This document shows positions 1 through 11,277 of a stretch of DNA of 64,000 bases, in pieces. How positions within the stretch are numbered: the stretch's first letter is position 1; every line of letters begins with the position of its first letter. The stretch is from Symsagittifera roscoffensis (lineage: Eukaryota > Xenacoelomorpha > Acoela > Convolutidae), in contig NC_087065.1 in assembly GCF_963678635.1 (NCBI RefSeq), forward strand, positions 14,576,019 to 14,640,018, in the 5' to 3' direction. The translations under genes and the position numbers were made by a program. A model generated the notes under the pieces. The model did no database searches. It saw only the letters and a program-made list of their open reading frames with translations, and was not told where the DNA came from.

Positions 1-68
1 ATTGCAGACACTGCACGGAGCAAGGTAAAAATTTAAAACCCATAATAGGAAAAAAACATTCATTCCAA

Positions 69-490
69 ATGGAACTAGTAGTAGAGCCTAACGAAGAAGT
101 TCAGTTAGATTTCGTAGAGCCCCTCCCGGACGAACTAAAAAGGGACGCGTACATTTTGGTTGCAACAGATAAGTGGTCAAAATTCCGTACTGCAAAAGTT
201 GATTTGAATACAACAGCGGATGTTGCCATTAAGTTTATGCAAAGATACATTACTAAAACAGGGGTCCCTCGCAGATAAGGTGCGACCAGGCGTAAGCATT
301 CAGAGCTCGAAAATTTCAACTTTTTTGCAGTACAAACAATATGAAACTACTCTTCGCCCCGGTAGACGATCATAGAGCAATAGGAGTAGTCGAGGGAATG
401 ATCCAAACATTGAAACGCAGGTTAGCCGTAATGAAAATGGATGAAACAAACACACCATACAAACTCACTTCCGATGTGGCAGAGAAACAA
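69..490 (+). pseudogene. Ty3/gypsy integrase core remnant
   Basis: This is a decayed retroviral-type integrase core, which would join element DNA to the host chromosome. The first acidic residue is in QLDFVEPL. A frame change near position 277 follows. The second aspartate is then in RCDQA, and the third acidic residue is in DDHRAIGVVEG, followed by IQTLKRR, a typical Ty3/gypsy signature. In-frame stops (one just after RCDQA) and the frame change show it is dead. The upstream half of the element lies outside the window. Family assignment rests on recognised motifs, not a search. Confidence 0.8.
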
Positions 491-2120
491 AAACGTTAAA
501 AATCACGCCAAATGGTGTCACAGAAGTTTCACTGTTTGAAGCACACATGAACCGAAAACCGAACACTCCTCTTTTAAACGTAGCAACTAGTAGTTCACCT
601 AGTAACTTAAACTGGGAAAGTGCATAACATGCATGTTTAGATAGAAAAAACCTTACAAAGCTGCCACTACCAGCGGAATTAATGCATGACCTACAACGGT
701 GGTCGGAAGATGAAGTATCCATCGGGAGACAAGAACCAAAAGTGAAACCACAATAGCAGAATAACCTCCAAAAAGCGAATTTTCCACCACCGCAAGACAC
801 AGGTGCAAACTCTAAAACTATATAAATAGCCAAGGATAGGTTAGATGTAAGATACCAAGGGGTACAGGCGACAATAGACAAAAATACGAAAAAACGCATA
901 GACCAGGTGGCACAAAAAACAATTCGACTAGCAACAAAGGTAAAAGATCAAAAAACATTCGAACAAAATTACAAAACTATAGACGGGAAAATCCTCACAT
1001 ACACACCACACAGCGCATGGGTACAAACAGTCAGAAAACAGCCAAGACTATTAAGAAATAGCTGAGCCGCATTTGTTTCTAACCCTTCATTATACGGACC
1101 GTGCAGACCCTCTCGGCTCAGTGATTACGTGGCGTATACATCAGCACGGAGATCAGGACCTTGCCTACGTTTTTTAGACATCGAGAACCCTAAAGCCCCT
1201 CAACGCCCGATGTTCAAGGAGGACGAAGGAACGGGATTACCAATAAAACTAATTCGACAAGAGAAGACAACAAGCCAGGCCAACCAGAACAGCCCGACAA
1301 AAAGAAAGGCCAAATCGATAGGAAAACGAACAGGCGGGCGCCCGACGCACAAATTGCAAACATTACGCGGAATAAGTTTACAAACAGAGGAGAAGGTTGA
1401 AAAGACGACACATAACAATACCCGGGAGAAAATAACATCCAGTGGATCAGATAACGACGATAGCTCGTCAATATCCTCGGAAGACATCGCACCATCGCCT
1501 AAGAGGCTAAATCAAAAACGTAACCCCCCACAAACGCAGCAGTGCCACTACGAAAATCAACGCGAAAACGCCAGTCGGCGCTATCAAATGCATTCGGGAA
1601 TCCTGTCCCGATTAACGCACTAAACGACACAAACGAAGTACAAAAAACAATTCGATTTGAAATTGACTTGCCGCCAGATAAGACAAACACAGACAACTAT
1701 CCGAGCCTAAAATCGCTCATACAAAAATTGAATTTACGGAGAAGACACCAAAAAATCAAACCTGCGTGAAATTTATTGAAGCCATTAGCCCGACAAACAA
1801 AAAGAAACAAACAGACGTAGTAGACTTAACATAACCAACAAAAAACGAATCGAACGATAACAGCAATGACATTCTATTTGTAAAGGAGAAGTTACGCTGA
1901 AAGAAGATGAGAAAAAAAAGAAAGACGAACAATTGTACGAAGAAGAGAAACATGAAAATAATGGGGAAGACGCCAACGAAGTTGGAACACAGGCAGAGGA
2001 GTAAAGAGATAGAAAGTAGAAATCCAAAGTCGCACGGGGACTATAAAACTCAAAGTTCAAAAAGTCCCTCGGGGACTGTAAAACTCAAAGTTCAAATTAT
2101 TTTGCTTAGATTTTTCCCGC
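491..2120 (+). pseudogene. Decayed 3' pol tail of the same Ty3/gypsy element
   Basis: This stretch lies between the integrase remnant and the LTR and has coding character only in short pieces. The longest, 1129-1623, is a basic, Ser/Lys-rich stretch with phrases such as RRSGPCLRFLDIENPKAPQ. A second piece, 1542-1769, overlaps it in another frame. No domain is recognised. Position and order suggest the C-terminal tail of the polyprotein, with or without an extra ORF. Many stops and frame changes mean it cannot be expressed as one protein. Confidence 0.5.
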
Positions 2121-2130
2121 TGAGGGGGAA
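2121..2130 (+). other. Polypurine tract of the LTR element
   Basis: The purine run TGAGGGGGAA ends exactly where the LTR begins with TGTCAT. This is the expected position for the plus-strand primer of an LTR retroelement and fixes the element's orientation as +. Confidence 0.75.
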
Positions 2131-2385
2131 TGTCATCCGGTCTGGATCAATAAACTCAGTATACATACAAGTTATTTATATTATTCATATTTTATGTTAA
2201 CCTTACTCGGTTGATCGGTCGGTTGAACTTGATAGGCCTCAAACATGAACTGTGTCTGAACTATTATTCAGTCGTGAATAAACGTTTTCTATCAACTGAT
2301 TAGTTTACACCGCTTCGGTTGAGACTCTTTGCTTATCGATCCAATCGGATTCGAGAATTAGATATTCATACGTAGAGGTATGACA
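2131..2385 (+). repeat. 3' LTR of Ty3/gypsy-type element
   Basis: A 255-bp segment starts with TGTCAT and ends with ATGACA, a perfect 6-bp terminal inverted repeat of the TG...CA type. It directly follows a polypurine tract. Two AATAAA signals lie inside it (about 2149 and 2278), as expected for an LTR that terminates transcription. The partner 5' LTR is outside the window, so boundaries rest on the inverted ends and the polypurine tract rather than on LTR-LTR alignment. Confidence 0.8.
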
Positions 2386-5250
2386 ATACGCATGCGGGAC
2401 CGGTCTTTCATATTTACTTTTTCGAGAACAACTCTATCACAGCAGTGCCCAGGGTGTAAAATGGGTGTGCTTTCATCTCATCTCATTTCAAATACTGCCC
2501 TCATGAGTTTATTTCACATTCGACTCATCTCAAAACTGCCGTCATGATTTGAAATCAATTTTCGCCTGCTAGATCAGTATTTGGAATCAGTGGATTTCCA
2601 AATACTGACCTAATTCGGCAATATGTTTTGCATTGTGTTTCCGTTGTGTAAACACTTATTCGTTGTTGTGTTCTCAAAACTATGATCCAAACAATTGCTT
2701 GCTGGGATATGTATCCCAAATACTTAAGGTCTACATCCACCGATTTTGTTAACCAATGTTTTAAGATTTTTTCGTGAATTTGGCTTACAGTCGTTAAGTC
2801 TCTGCTTCTAAACTCCGCGTTGCTATAGATAAGAATCCCAGCTCTAGCTTTTGTTTGCCTAATTGCAAGTTCAGTGATAAACAAAATTCTCGGCAATCAT
2901 TTTCACTTTGCAGAATTGGGTAACATTTCAGAATTCCGCTTACAAGTTTTTCGGACTCTACTAACTTTTGTGGGTTCCACTTATATTTTGCGGAATCCAT
3001 TTACAGTTGTGGAATCCAGAACAAATAGCTATATTCGCTTGTTGCGGAATCCGCAACACAACAAGTGTGCTGACAAAATTTACGTTGCTGGTATTTGTAC
3101 ACGGAATCCACGGAAAGTTTGTAAGTTGAATCCACTTACATTCTGGAACATGTTTAAAGACTTATCTCTGGAATCCAGGATAGTACTGACACAAAATTGT
3201 GCGCCTATTCATTGCACAGTTTGGCCTCGTACGGATAATTTACAAAATAAACAAAATCATTGCAAAAATTTTCAGGTCTTTTTCTTATCAGTAATTCAAC
3301 GTTTCTGCATTCAAACGTCATAAAAACGCCTCCTTTAAAAAATGACAGCCCAATCAGCTCAGCTTTCTCTTATTCAACCTCCAAATGCAAAAAATAATCA
3401 GCAATAGCTAGCAGACAAAAAGACAGACACGTCATTAAGAAAGGCTATAAAAATAGGTCCGTACTTTTTTCCTTGCTGAATATATAATACAACACAGCGT
3501 CATTTTTTGCGTTTTATCTGCCAGAACTGAAATTCAATGCATCATTTATTCTTCTCTATTCCGTTCATCTTTTGCTGCTAATTCCCATAAGTGCTATTTT
3601 TTAAGTTGCTCATTTTGTCTGACAGGAAAGAACAAATAGACAATTTTGTACAAAAAAATTAGATAAAATCGTTTCAAAGTTCAAACAAACGTCGACTACT
3701 TTGATAAAAAAAAGTTCAACAAAATTATCAATTACATATCTTTTACAAATAATTCACTGTTTGATTTCATTTTTTGGAAAAAATATATGCAGTTAATTTA
3801 TTGCAAATTTGTATATCGCAAGAGAAATGAAAGATCCATGCAACTTCACAGCTCAATTTACTCTAGCATAAAATGTATACCAGTGGTTTAATTCACAGCC
3901 GAATTCTATATTGACCCAGTTGATTTGACCCCATTCTGCAAACGAGAATAAAATCTCAAAACCTAACAAATGAATCACATTTGTTCACGCATCATGTTCG
4001 CTCCTAAGAGCCCTGATTCCTAAGAGCCCTGAAATAAGAGCGCTCTATTTAAAAATCCCTCTATTGCAATTTGTTTCATCTAGTTTGGTGTATTTGCTCT
4101 AACTACCGATTATTTGTCAACTTTCACAATCGAAACCCAAACAATCCTGGCTTGGCAAACTGGGTTAAAAGTACGGCAAATTTCACTAATTACGATAGTT
4201 AACTGCGGGATGTCACCATTGTTAGATTTGCAAACTTTCATCAAAATACGCACCCAAAAATGGTATCAACATCTTGTTGACGAAGCTTATACTGCTATCG
4301 AATCGAATCTGACCTTTGCTATTTAACCATGTCAGCATCAAACGTTTTACAATTTGCTCAAACGGTACATGTTCAAAGAACTATGTGCCCAAAATACTTG
4401 ATCACAATATAGCTCTATAGTTATCATATTCAATTTTGAGAGTTATACCTAATTTTCCAACAAGGTTATTAATAATTGTTTCCTTCTTTTCAGTTCCAAA
4501 AAAAGAAAATTTCATTCGATTAAGTAAATCATTCCCCAAACAGATCGATCAATAACCTTTTTAATTTTTTGACTCAATCTTACTATGACTCATACCTTCT
4601 TAATTTCCTTTTTGGGATCTTTCCAATTAAAGCAGGTTCTATTGTGGCTCGTTGGGGGCAAATAATACTCCTTGTTTATTTCATACACGCCCCGGGGACT
4701 GTAGGAAAACACTTTCGTCTACGAAACCACGTGAACAAAATATGTCACCACAATTTGTCATAAATAGCTCATTGCTGTTTAGATTTACTACATTGAAAAA
4801 GTCCACTTTTTGAACCTTCATTGCTAAATATTTTATTTTTGCCATAAAAATCACCGAAAATTAGATTACCTTTTTTAGTCTTTTTTTATTAAACCTAAAA
4901 GCAAACAACTTACTACATTATTGGTAGTTACGTCACTTCTTGATTCTTAGAAATTAGACCCTCTTAGTCATATCAGCTTTTTTAATTTCTGAGCACCGAA
5001 AATCGCAGATTAGGGCCTTTTACGTGGCCCAAATCGAGCCAATAATTTCAAGTTCATCCACCTTTTTTGTCTAATCCTGCTATTTTATCCTCCTAAATTC
5101 AATCAATCCAAATTCCATTAGACCCAATTCTTTTACTAGTTGAAAAATTTACAATATACCTTATCTGCACTGCAAAACTAACCCTAGTGGCGTTTTCATT
5201 CTCTACTGCACGTGAAAAAAAGGTTGCGTCACGTGATTAAACTTATCTCG
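2386..5250. other. Gene-poor AT-rich DNA
   Basis: No ORF here looks like a gene. Between about 2,460 and 2,550 a phrase with CATCTCA and CTGCC[CG]TCATGA occurs twice. Between 2,930 and 3,190 the word GGAATCC recurs in diverged contexts, including the palindrome GTTGCGGAATCCGCAAC near 3038. The rest is low-complexity A/T-rich sequence. Confidence 0.5.
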
Positions 5251-5279
5251 CAGTGGTAACTTCCCTCCCTTTTCCTTCA

Positions 5280-5358
5280 GGACGTGTTTTGCGTAACCTT
5301 TCAAAAATGCTCGCCCTGTTAACCAAGCGAGATGAAAAGAAATTTCTTCGTTCTCAAG
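5280..5358 (+). other. Exon-like segment with splice-site-like borders
   Basis: A pyrimidine-rich tract ending in TTCCTTCAG is followed by an open stretch with an ATG at 5308 and about 17 codons, ending at CTCAAG/GTGAGT, a textbook donor. It could be a first coding exon, or a decayed one, but no downstream partner could be chosen. The formin start codon at 11278 has an in-frame stop just upstream, so this is not clearly its first exon. The 3' part of the segment, donor included, is duplicated 413 bp downstream. Confidence 0.25.
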
Positions 5359-6372
5359 GTGAGTTTTCATTGCAATTCAAAAATGAATTCACAAGCGAAA
5401 TTATCACTGCGCATTTTCAATCAAAAAATGTAAGCCTCCAATAAGATTAATTTTTCAGCACCAAAAGCTTTTTTTCTCACAACCGCAAGCCATCAATGTA
5501 TTGGTCAGGGCAGGTAAAAAAGAAATAATGATGGCTCCTTTTTCAAGAAATTCGACCTTTTCAACGTATTCTGCATGATTTTCGATAACCCAGATAAAAT
5601 CAAGTCTCCAGACTCAGTGGGGGTTTTAAGGGGGATGTGGTGGTCGATGTTAGAGGGCGCTCGTCTCCTCCCCCCCCCCCTTCCCCCCCCCCCCCACAAG
5701 CGAAAATTTACAACTTAGGCATATGCGTCATTCACAGTAAAATAGGTATAAGAAATTTCTTCGTTCTCAAGGTGAGTTTTCATCGCAATTCAAAAATGAA
5801 TTCACAAGCGAAATTATCACTGCGCATTTTCAATCGAAAAATGTAAGCCTCCAATAAGATTAATTTTTCAGCACCAAAAGCTTTTTTTCTCACAACCGCA
5901 AGCCATCAATGTATTGGTCAGGGCAGGTAAAAAAGAAATAATGATGGCTCCTTTTCCAAGAAATTCGACCTTTTCAACGTATTCTGCATGATTTTCGATA
6001 ACCCAGATAAAATCAAGTCTCCAGACTCAGTGGGGGTTTTAAGGGGGATGTGGTGGTCGATGTTAGAGGGCGCTCGTCTCCTCCCCCCCCCCCCCCCCCC
6101 CCTTCCCCCCTTCCCCCCCTCACCAACCAAAAGTCCAAAAGTCCCCCATTAATATTTTTATAACATCCTTTTTCCGCCAACCAACCATTAATTTTCTAAG
6201 GTTCTAAGGGCGTCTTTAACGCCTATATATAACTAGTATGAATAGTAGATATATAAGATATATAAGATATATAGTACTATATAGTAGAATCGTTTTTTTT
6301 CTGCGTGGGATGCTAAATGGATCTGAACGAAAATTTACAACTTAGGCATATGCGTCATTCACAGTAAAATAG
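5337..6372 (+). repeat. 413-bp imperfect tandem duplication with poly-C tracts
   Basis: The segment 5337-5749 repeats from 5750 with an offset of 413 bp. Each copy runs from AAGAAATTTCTTCG through a splice-donor-like CAAGGTGAGT to a long C-rich tract (about 5670-5695 and 6080-6118). A 46-bp tail starting CGAAAATTTACAAC follows the first copy at 5701 and recurs at about 6328. In the second copy, about 210 bp of unrelated AT-rich DNA lies between the poly-C tract and that tail. Poly-C length differs between copies, consistent with slippage. Confidence 0.8.
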
Positions 6373-7059
6373 GTAAATTGGAAAAAAGATTTTGTTAGAA
6401 AAAAATAAATGAAACATCGAAAAAATCAAAACAATTTCAAAAAATATTCAAATTTTTATGCAGAAGATTTTGAAATTTTTGATTCCCAAAATTTCAACCA
6501 GGAACAATCCAAAAAATTAACTTACTCGTCTAAAATTAGGTTTTTGCGGCCTGAATTGAGCATAAACACAGGGGCGAAGTTGGACTTTGCATACACAAGC
6601 GAAAATATGACTGACAACGCTACTAAGAAAAACTAAAAAAAATTTTGGTTCTACAAAATGTTTTTAGTGACGCACACTAATTATGAGTCTACATGAATGC
6701 TAAGTGACGCCAGCTAATTATAACGCATTTGCAGTACCAGTCATTTTAAAAAAAGATAATTACCAACTAACATGCCTCAATTTATAGAGCGGACCCATTT
6801 TAACTAGTATACGAAAAAGTTCATCAAAAACATCCGACCCTGTCCAGGTCCGATTTCTTATTTTGTTGCGGGTCTCCTTCCCTATCTCTACGCTACAGAC
6901 CCATGCTACCTTGATGCTAAAGGGCTATTAGAGGCCCATCTACAGCTGGAGTTACCAGTTTGATATTTTTCGAGTTGTTGTACTGATGCAGGATAGAGTA
7001 GGTAGTTTAAGAAATTTAAGCATTGGGCTTCACCCAAAACCTTGGTTGTTGCTCTAATA
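6373..7059. other. AT-rich DNA, no gene seen
   Basis: Apart from a 75-codon lysine/asparagine-rich open stretch at 6409-6636, which looks like chance in A-rich DNA, nothing coding or structured is visible. Confidence 0.4.
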
Positions 7060-8940
7060 AAAATGAGTGAAAAAAAACTTGTAACTTTGGAATTTTCACA
7101 GAAACATGTTTTTGTTCAAACTTCAATGCGTAGCAGTTTATAGACGGAGGTTTCTTACAACCCGTTGCTTTGATAAAACCTTTGATATCAGATTGAGTTG
7201 TTTTCGAGTAGTTGAAACAAGCTCAATTAAAAGTTTCAAAAAACGGTCAAAAACTCGTAACATTGACTTTTCTGATGGTCATAGCTTTCTGCCTGAAAAA
7301 ATGTGAGCGTAAGCGCTAAAGCAGCGGAGCTTCCAACAACTCATTCCACTCATTGAAACCAAAATCTTAGATTTTGGTAGGGTACTTTTTGAAAAAAATC
7401 GAAGTTTCAAAAAAAACGGTCAAAAAATCAAATAATTGATTTTTCGGAGCGTTGTAATTTTCTGAGTAGAAAAAAATTGGGCGCAATCACTTAAGCAGCG
7501 GAGTTTCCAACAACCCATTCTACTCATTGAAATCAAAACATCAGAATTTGGAAAAGTACTTTTCGAGGAAAATCGAAAACTGTCAAAAACGGTCAAAAAA
7601 TCAAATAATTGATTTTTAAGAGCGACGTAACTTTCTGAGTCAGAAAAATAAGGCGTAATCGATTCATAGGAGAGCTTCCCAGAACCCGTTCTACCTATTG
7701 AAACCAAAATCTCAGATTTGCGAGGGTAGTTTTCGAGAAAAGTCAAAAGGTTTGAAAAAACAGTCACAAAATCGAAAATTGATTTTTCGGAGGGTCAAAA
7801 CTTTTTGTGTAGAAAAAAATTGGGCCCAATCCTTTCAGCAGTGGAACTTCTCACAGACCATTTTACTCCTTGAAACCAAACTCTCAGACTTTCTGAGGGT
7901 ACTTTTCGAGAAAAATCAATAAGTTTCAAAAAACGGTCAAAAACTCGTGAAATTTACTTTTCTGAGGGTCATAGCATTTTATCTGAAAAATTTCGAGCGT
8001 AACTGCTATATCAAGGGAACTCTCCACAAACCGTCTTCTCGGTTGAAACTAAAATCTCATGTTTGGAAGGGTAGTTTTCGAGACAAGTCTAAAAGTTTCA
8101 AAAAAACGGTAAAAAATCGAAAAATTGACTTTTCTGAGGGTCATAGGTTTTTGTGAAAAAAAATGAGCGTAATAGGAATTTATTTCACTCATTGACACCA
8201 AAACCTCATATTTCGGGGGGGGGGAGTTTCCGAGAAAAAAAGACGAAGTTTCAAAAAACGGTCAAAAAGTCGAATAATTGATTTTTCGGAGCGCCCTAAC
8301 TTTCTGAGTAAGAAAAAAATAAGGCGTAATTGATTATGCAGGGGAGCTTCCCACAGCCCATTCTACATATTGAAACCAAGATCTCTAATTTGGGAGGGCA
8401 GTTTTTGAGAAAAGTCAGAAGGTTGGAAAAAACGGTCACAAAATCAAAAAACTAACTTTTCTTAGGATAGTAACTTTTGTGCAAAAAAACTGAGCGTAAT
8501 CCTTTAAGAAACGGAGCTTCCCACAACCCATTTCACTCCTTGAAACCAAAACTTCAGACTTTCTGAAAGTACTTTTCGAGACAAATCAAAAAGTTTCAAA
8601 AAACGGTCAAAAACTCGTAAAATTGACTTTTCTGAGGGTCAATGCTTTTTGTCTGAAAAAATTTGAGCGTAACCGCTATATCAGGGGAGCTCATCACAAC
8701 CCGTCTGATCGATTGAAACTGAAATCTCACTTTTGGGAGGGTATTTTTGAGAGAGTCCAAGTTTAGAAAAAATGATCAAAAAATAGAAAAATTGACTTTT
8801 TTGAGGATTGACTTTTTTGAGGGCCATAACTGTTTACTGTTTAAAAAAAATGGGCCTAGCCGCTTATGCAGAGGAGCTTCCCACAATCTGTTCTAATCAT
8901 TGAACAAAAAATTGCAGGTTTACGTGGGTAGTTTTCGAAG
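7060..8940 (+). repeat. Tandem satellite, unit about 172 bp, about 11 copies
   Basis: The phrase GTTTCAAAAAACGGTCAAAAA recurs, with substitutions, near 7231, 7403, 7574, 7748, 7923, 8097, 8250, 8424, 8597 and 8760, mostly 171-175 bp apart. Each unit also carries TGACTTTTCTGAGGGTCATA, a GGAGCTTCC phrase, an ATTGAAACCAAAATCTCA phrase and a TTTTCGAGAAAA phrase in the same order. One unit near 8,170-8,250 is shortened, and the first unit (7,060-7,230) is the most diverged. ORFs within the array are incidental. Confidence 0.85.
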
Positions 8941-11214
8941 GCTGAAGAAAGTGGAGTACGCTAAAAAAAAGGACAGGGGAGTATGCAGGCACACGGGAGA
9001 GTGAAAAGTGGCCGGAGTTTCCATTGGTACCACTCTTCTGAAAATTGGTAGTCGTTTTTGAGAAAAACGAAAATTTTCCAAAGCGTCTCAAAAAAAAGCA
9101 ATGAAAAAAACGCGATCCCATAGGTTTTCATAATACCTGTTTTTATCAAACAGGAATTTGTAATATAATAGTTTGTGTTAATATCCTTAGCATTGGCGGT
9201 ATTTGATATCTGGTTACTGATCAAAATGAACACTTTCAAAATGAACACATTTTGTCGCAACAATATTTGCGTAGCAACAATATTTGCGACTTAGGTTGGA
9301 GAAAAAAAGTGAGTTCGTACTATAACACAAGCAATGCTTGTGTAGTAAACTATTGTAAACCTGCTCGCTCGCCTTTATTTGTTCAAAATTAGGCCAAAAT
9401 TTTCAAACTAATTTTTCTTAACTCTGGAAAGTTTTTTAATATCGTTCGAATCACAACTGACTTTAATATGATATAACACTCAACGTAGTCCGATGAAATT
9501 TTGTGGTATCTGATTGTGCGTGGAAAAAAAGAACAAAAAAACTAATACACACCCGAACACAAAGTTCGTCCCCATTTTCAATGGTGGGAACAACAAATAT
9601 CAACCCATACGTTAAGTTCGAATCTAAAATTTTTATTGAACCAAGAAAACACTAACAATGATCCGTTTTGTTGAATCAATCAGTTGTCACTTTAAAGCTA
9701 TGGGCAATAAAATCCTCACGTAAATATATAGTTTACCCAAACCACAAGCCATTCCAACATACTATGGTACTATTTTCATGGGATTTGGGTTTGAAATGTG
9801 AACGCCTGAATAGCACATGTTTGCTAGTTTAGAAACAAGCTTTTCTTGTTACTGGTATGTTCCAGCAGTCGGTTATGTAAGCAGTTTGAAATTGGGTTCC
9901 AGCTTAAAATACTGGGACTGCTGTTTGTAAGACATGCCGAACATGAGTTAGGATAACATTATTTCGATCAAATTTCTTTGAAGCGGCTGCACTCAATATT
10001 CCCAAATTGGACTCGTGATTTGAATCAACAATTATTTCGATCCAATTTCTTTGAAGCGGCTGCACTCAATATCCCCAAATTGGACTCGTGATTAGAATCA
10101 ACAATGGAAAATGAAAAATATAAAAACTAAGTTCTATAAAAAAAATCAAATTTCTGCTAATTGATACTTATGCCATCGAGCGTTGAGTTAAGGAACCTTC
10201 ATAAACACGAATAAATTTTCATATTAACTTATCATTTGGTGAAGTTACATGAAGTTAGCTAAAATTCGACTCATACCTTCATTTCTTATCATTTTACCAA
10301 ATGCGTCTCCACGGGGTAATGGGAACCAAGTTAGATAAACAAGTAAATAAGTTGGGCAAAAGATTTCACAAAGCAACTCCAACCTCACATTCCCAATTTC
10401 CTTTCAACCCATGGTCTGAACGCAGAACGGTCTGGGAAATTTATGGAAAAGGAAATACATTCTTATATATATGGGCTATAATTTTAAGGTATTGTGATCT
10501 AAATATCACGTAATTTGGCGGCAATACATTTAAGCTCGTAGCTTAGCTGTTATTCCACGCAAGTTTATACCTTGCGGTAGCTTATAGTCCATAGTCATTT
10601 ATTCCTAGCATATTGTACAAATTATCAAAAATAACCAATACTGGCAAATACATGAAGATTTTGAACCGAGTTAAAAATTTCCGGTTTTATGCTAACTTTC
10701 TCACTTTGAGAAAGATTTTATGGCCATTTAAGGTGAGCTTTTTCAACGCTTGACGAGAACAATTTTGATGCCAGTTTGTAAAATGAGTCAACGCTAAAAA
10801 TATTGTACCAAACACGATTTTCATTTTGAAGCAGGCCTACTTGGAGTTTTAACTGGTATGAAGTACGAAACTATTTGTGACTACTTTTGGTAGTTCACAC
10901 ATTTTTTCAATCAAATTGGTAATGAAAAGATAACACTTCAAATTTTAGTCACATAATTAGAATTGACACAAGTTTAGTTACCAAATCAAGCTTTAATTGA
11001 TAGTGTCACAATTAGTTCTACCTACAAAGTGCGAAAACTCGAAGAAAAAAATTGCATTTGTTATAAGATAACTACCATCGAATAGCTATCCTACCTATTA
11101 CTTTTGGAAAAAAAATACGTCTGCTTGATATTACTTTTGTGTTAATTTATAAAAATTAAATAACATCATTTCCATATTCCAATTAAAATTTTGTTTATGT
11201 TGCAGGCAGATTAT
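8941..11214. other. Intergenic DNA upstream of the formin
   Basis: No gene is recognised. The stretch contains a 73-bp duplication (listed separately) and AT-rich DNA. It ends with TTATGTTGCAG at about 11205-11215, a good splice acceptor just before the exon with the formin start codon, so part of this stretch is probably a 5' intron of the formin. Confidence 0.5.
9958..10103 (+). repeat. 73-bp direct tandem duplication
   Basis: The segment 9958-10030, starting ATTATTTCGATC, is repeated at 10031-10103 with a few substitutions and no spacer. Confidence 0.85.
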
Positions 11215-11277
11215 CTGTACAAACAAGCGTGAACAACATCCAAATCGCACTAGATAATACATACACACCCCTCGATT

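Noticed and set aside
5253-5444. 63-codon ORF as a gene or formin exon 1
   Set aside because: Its second half lies past a strong donor, and joining it to the exon at about 11,216 does not lead into the formin frame.
5505-6130. Gly/Arg-rich minus-strand ORFs
   Set aside because: They are translations of poly-C tracts in duplicated non-coding DNA.
7080-8160. Lys/Phe-rich ORFs inside the satellite
   Set aside because: They recur with the repeat period and carry no motif.
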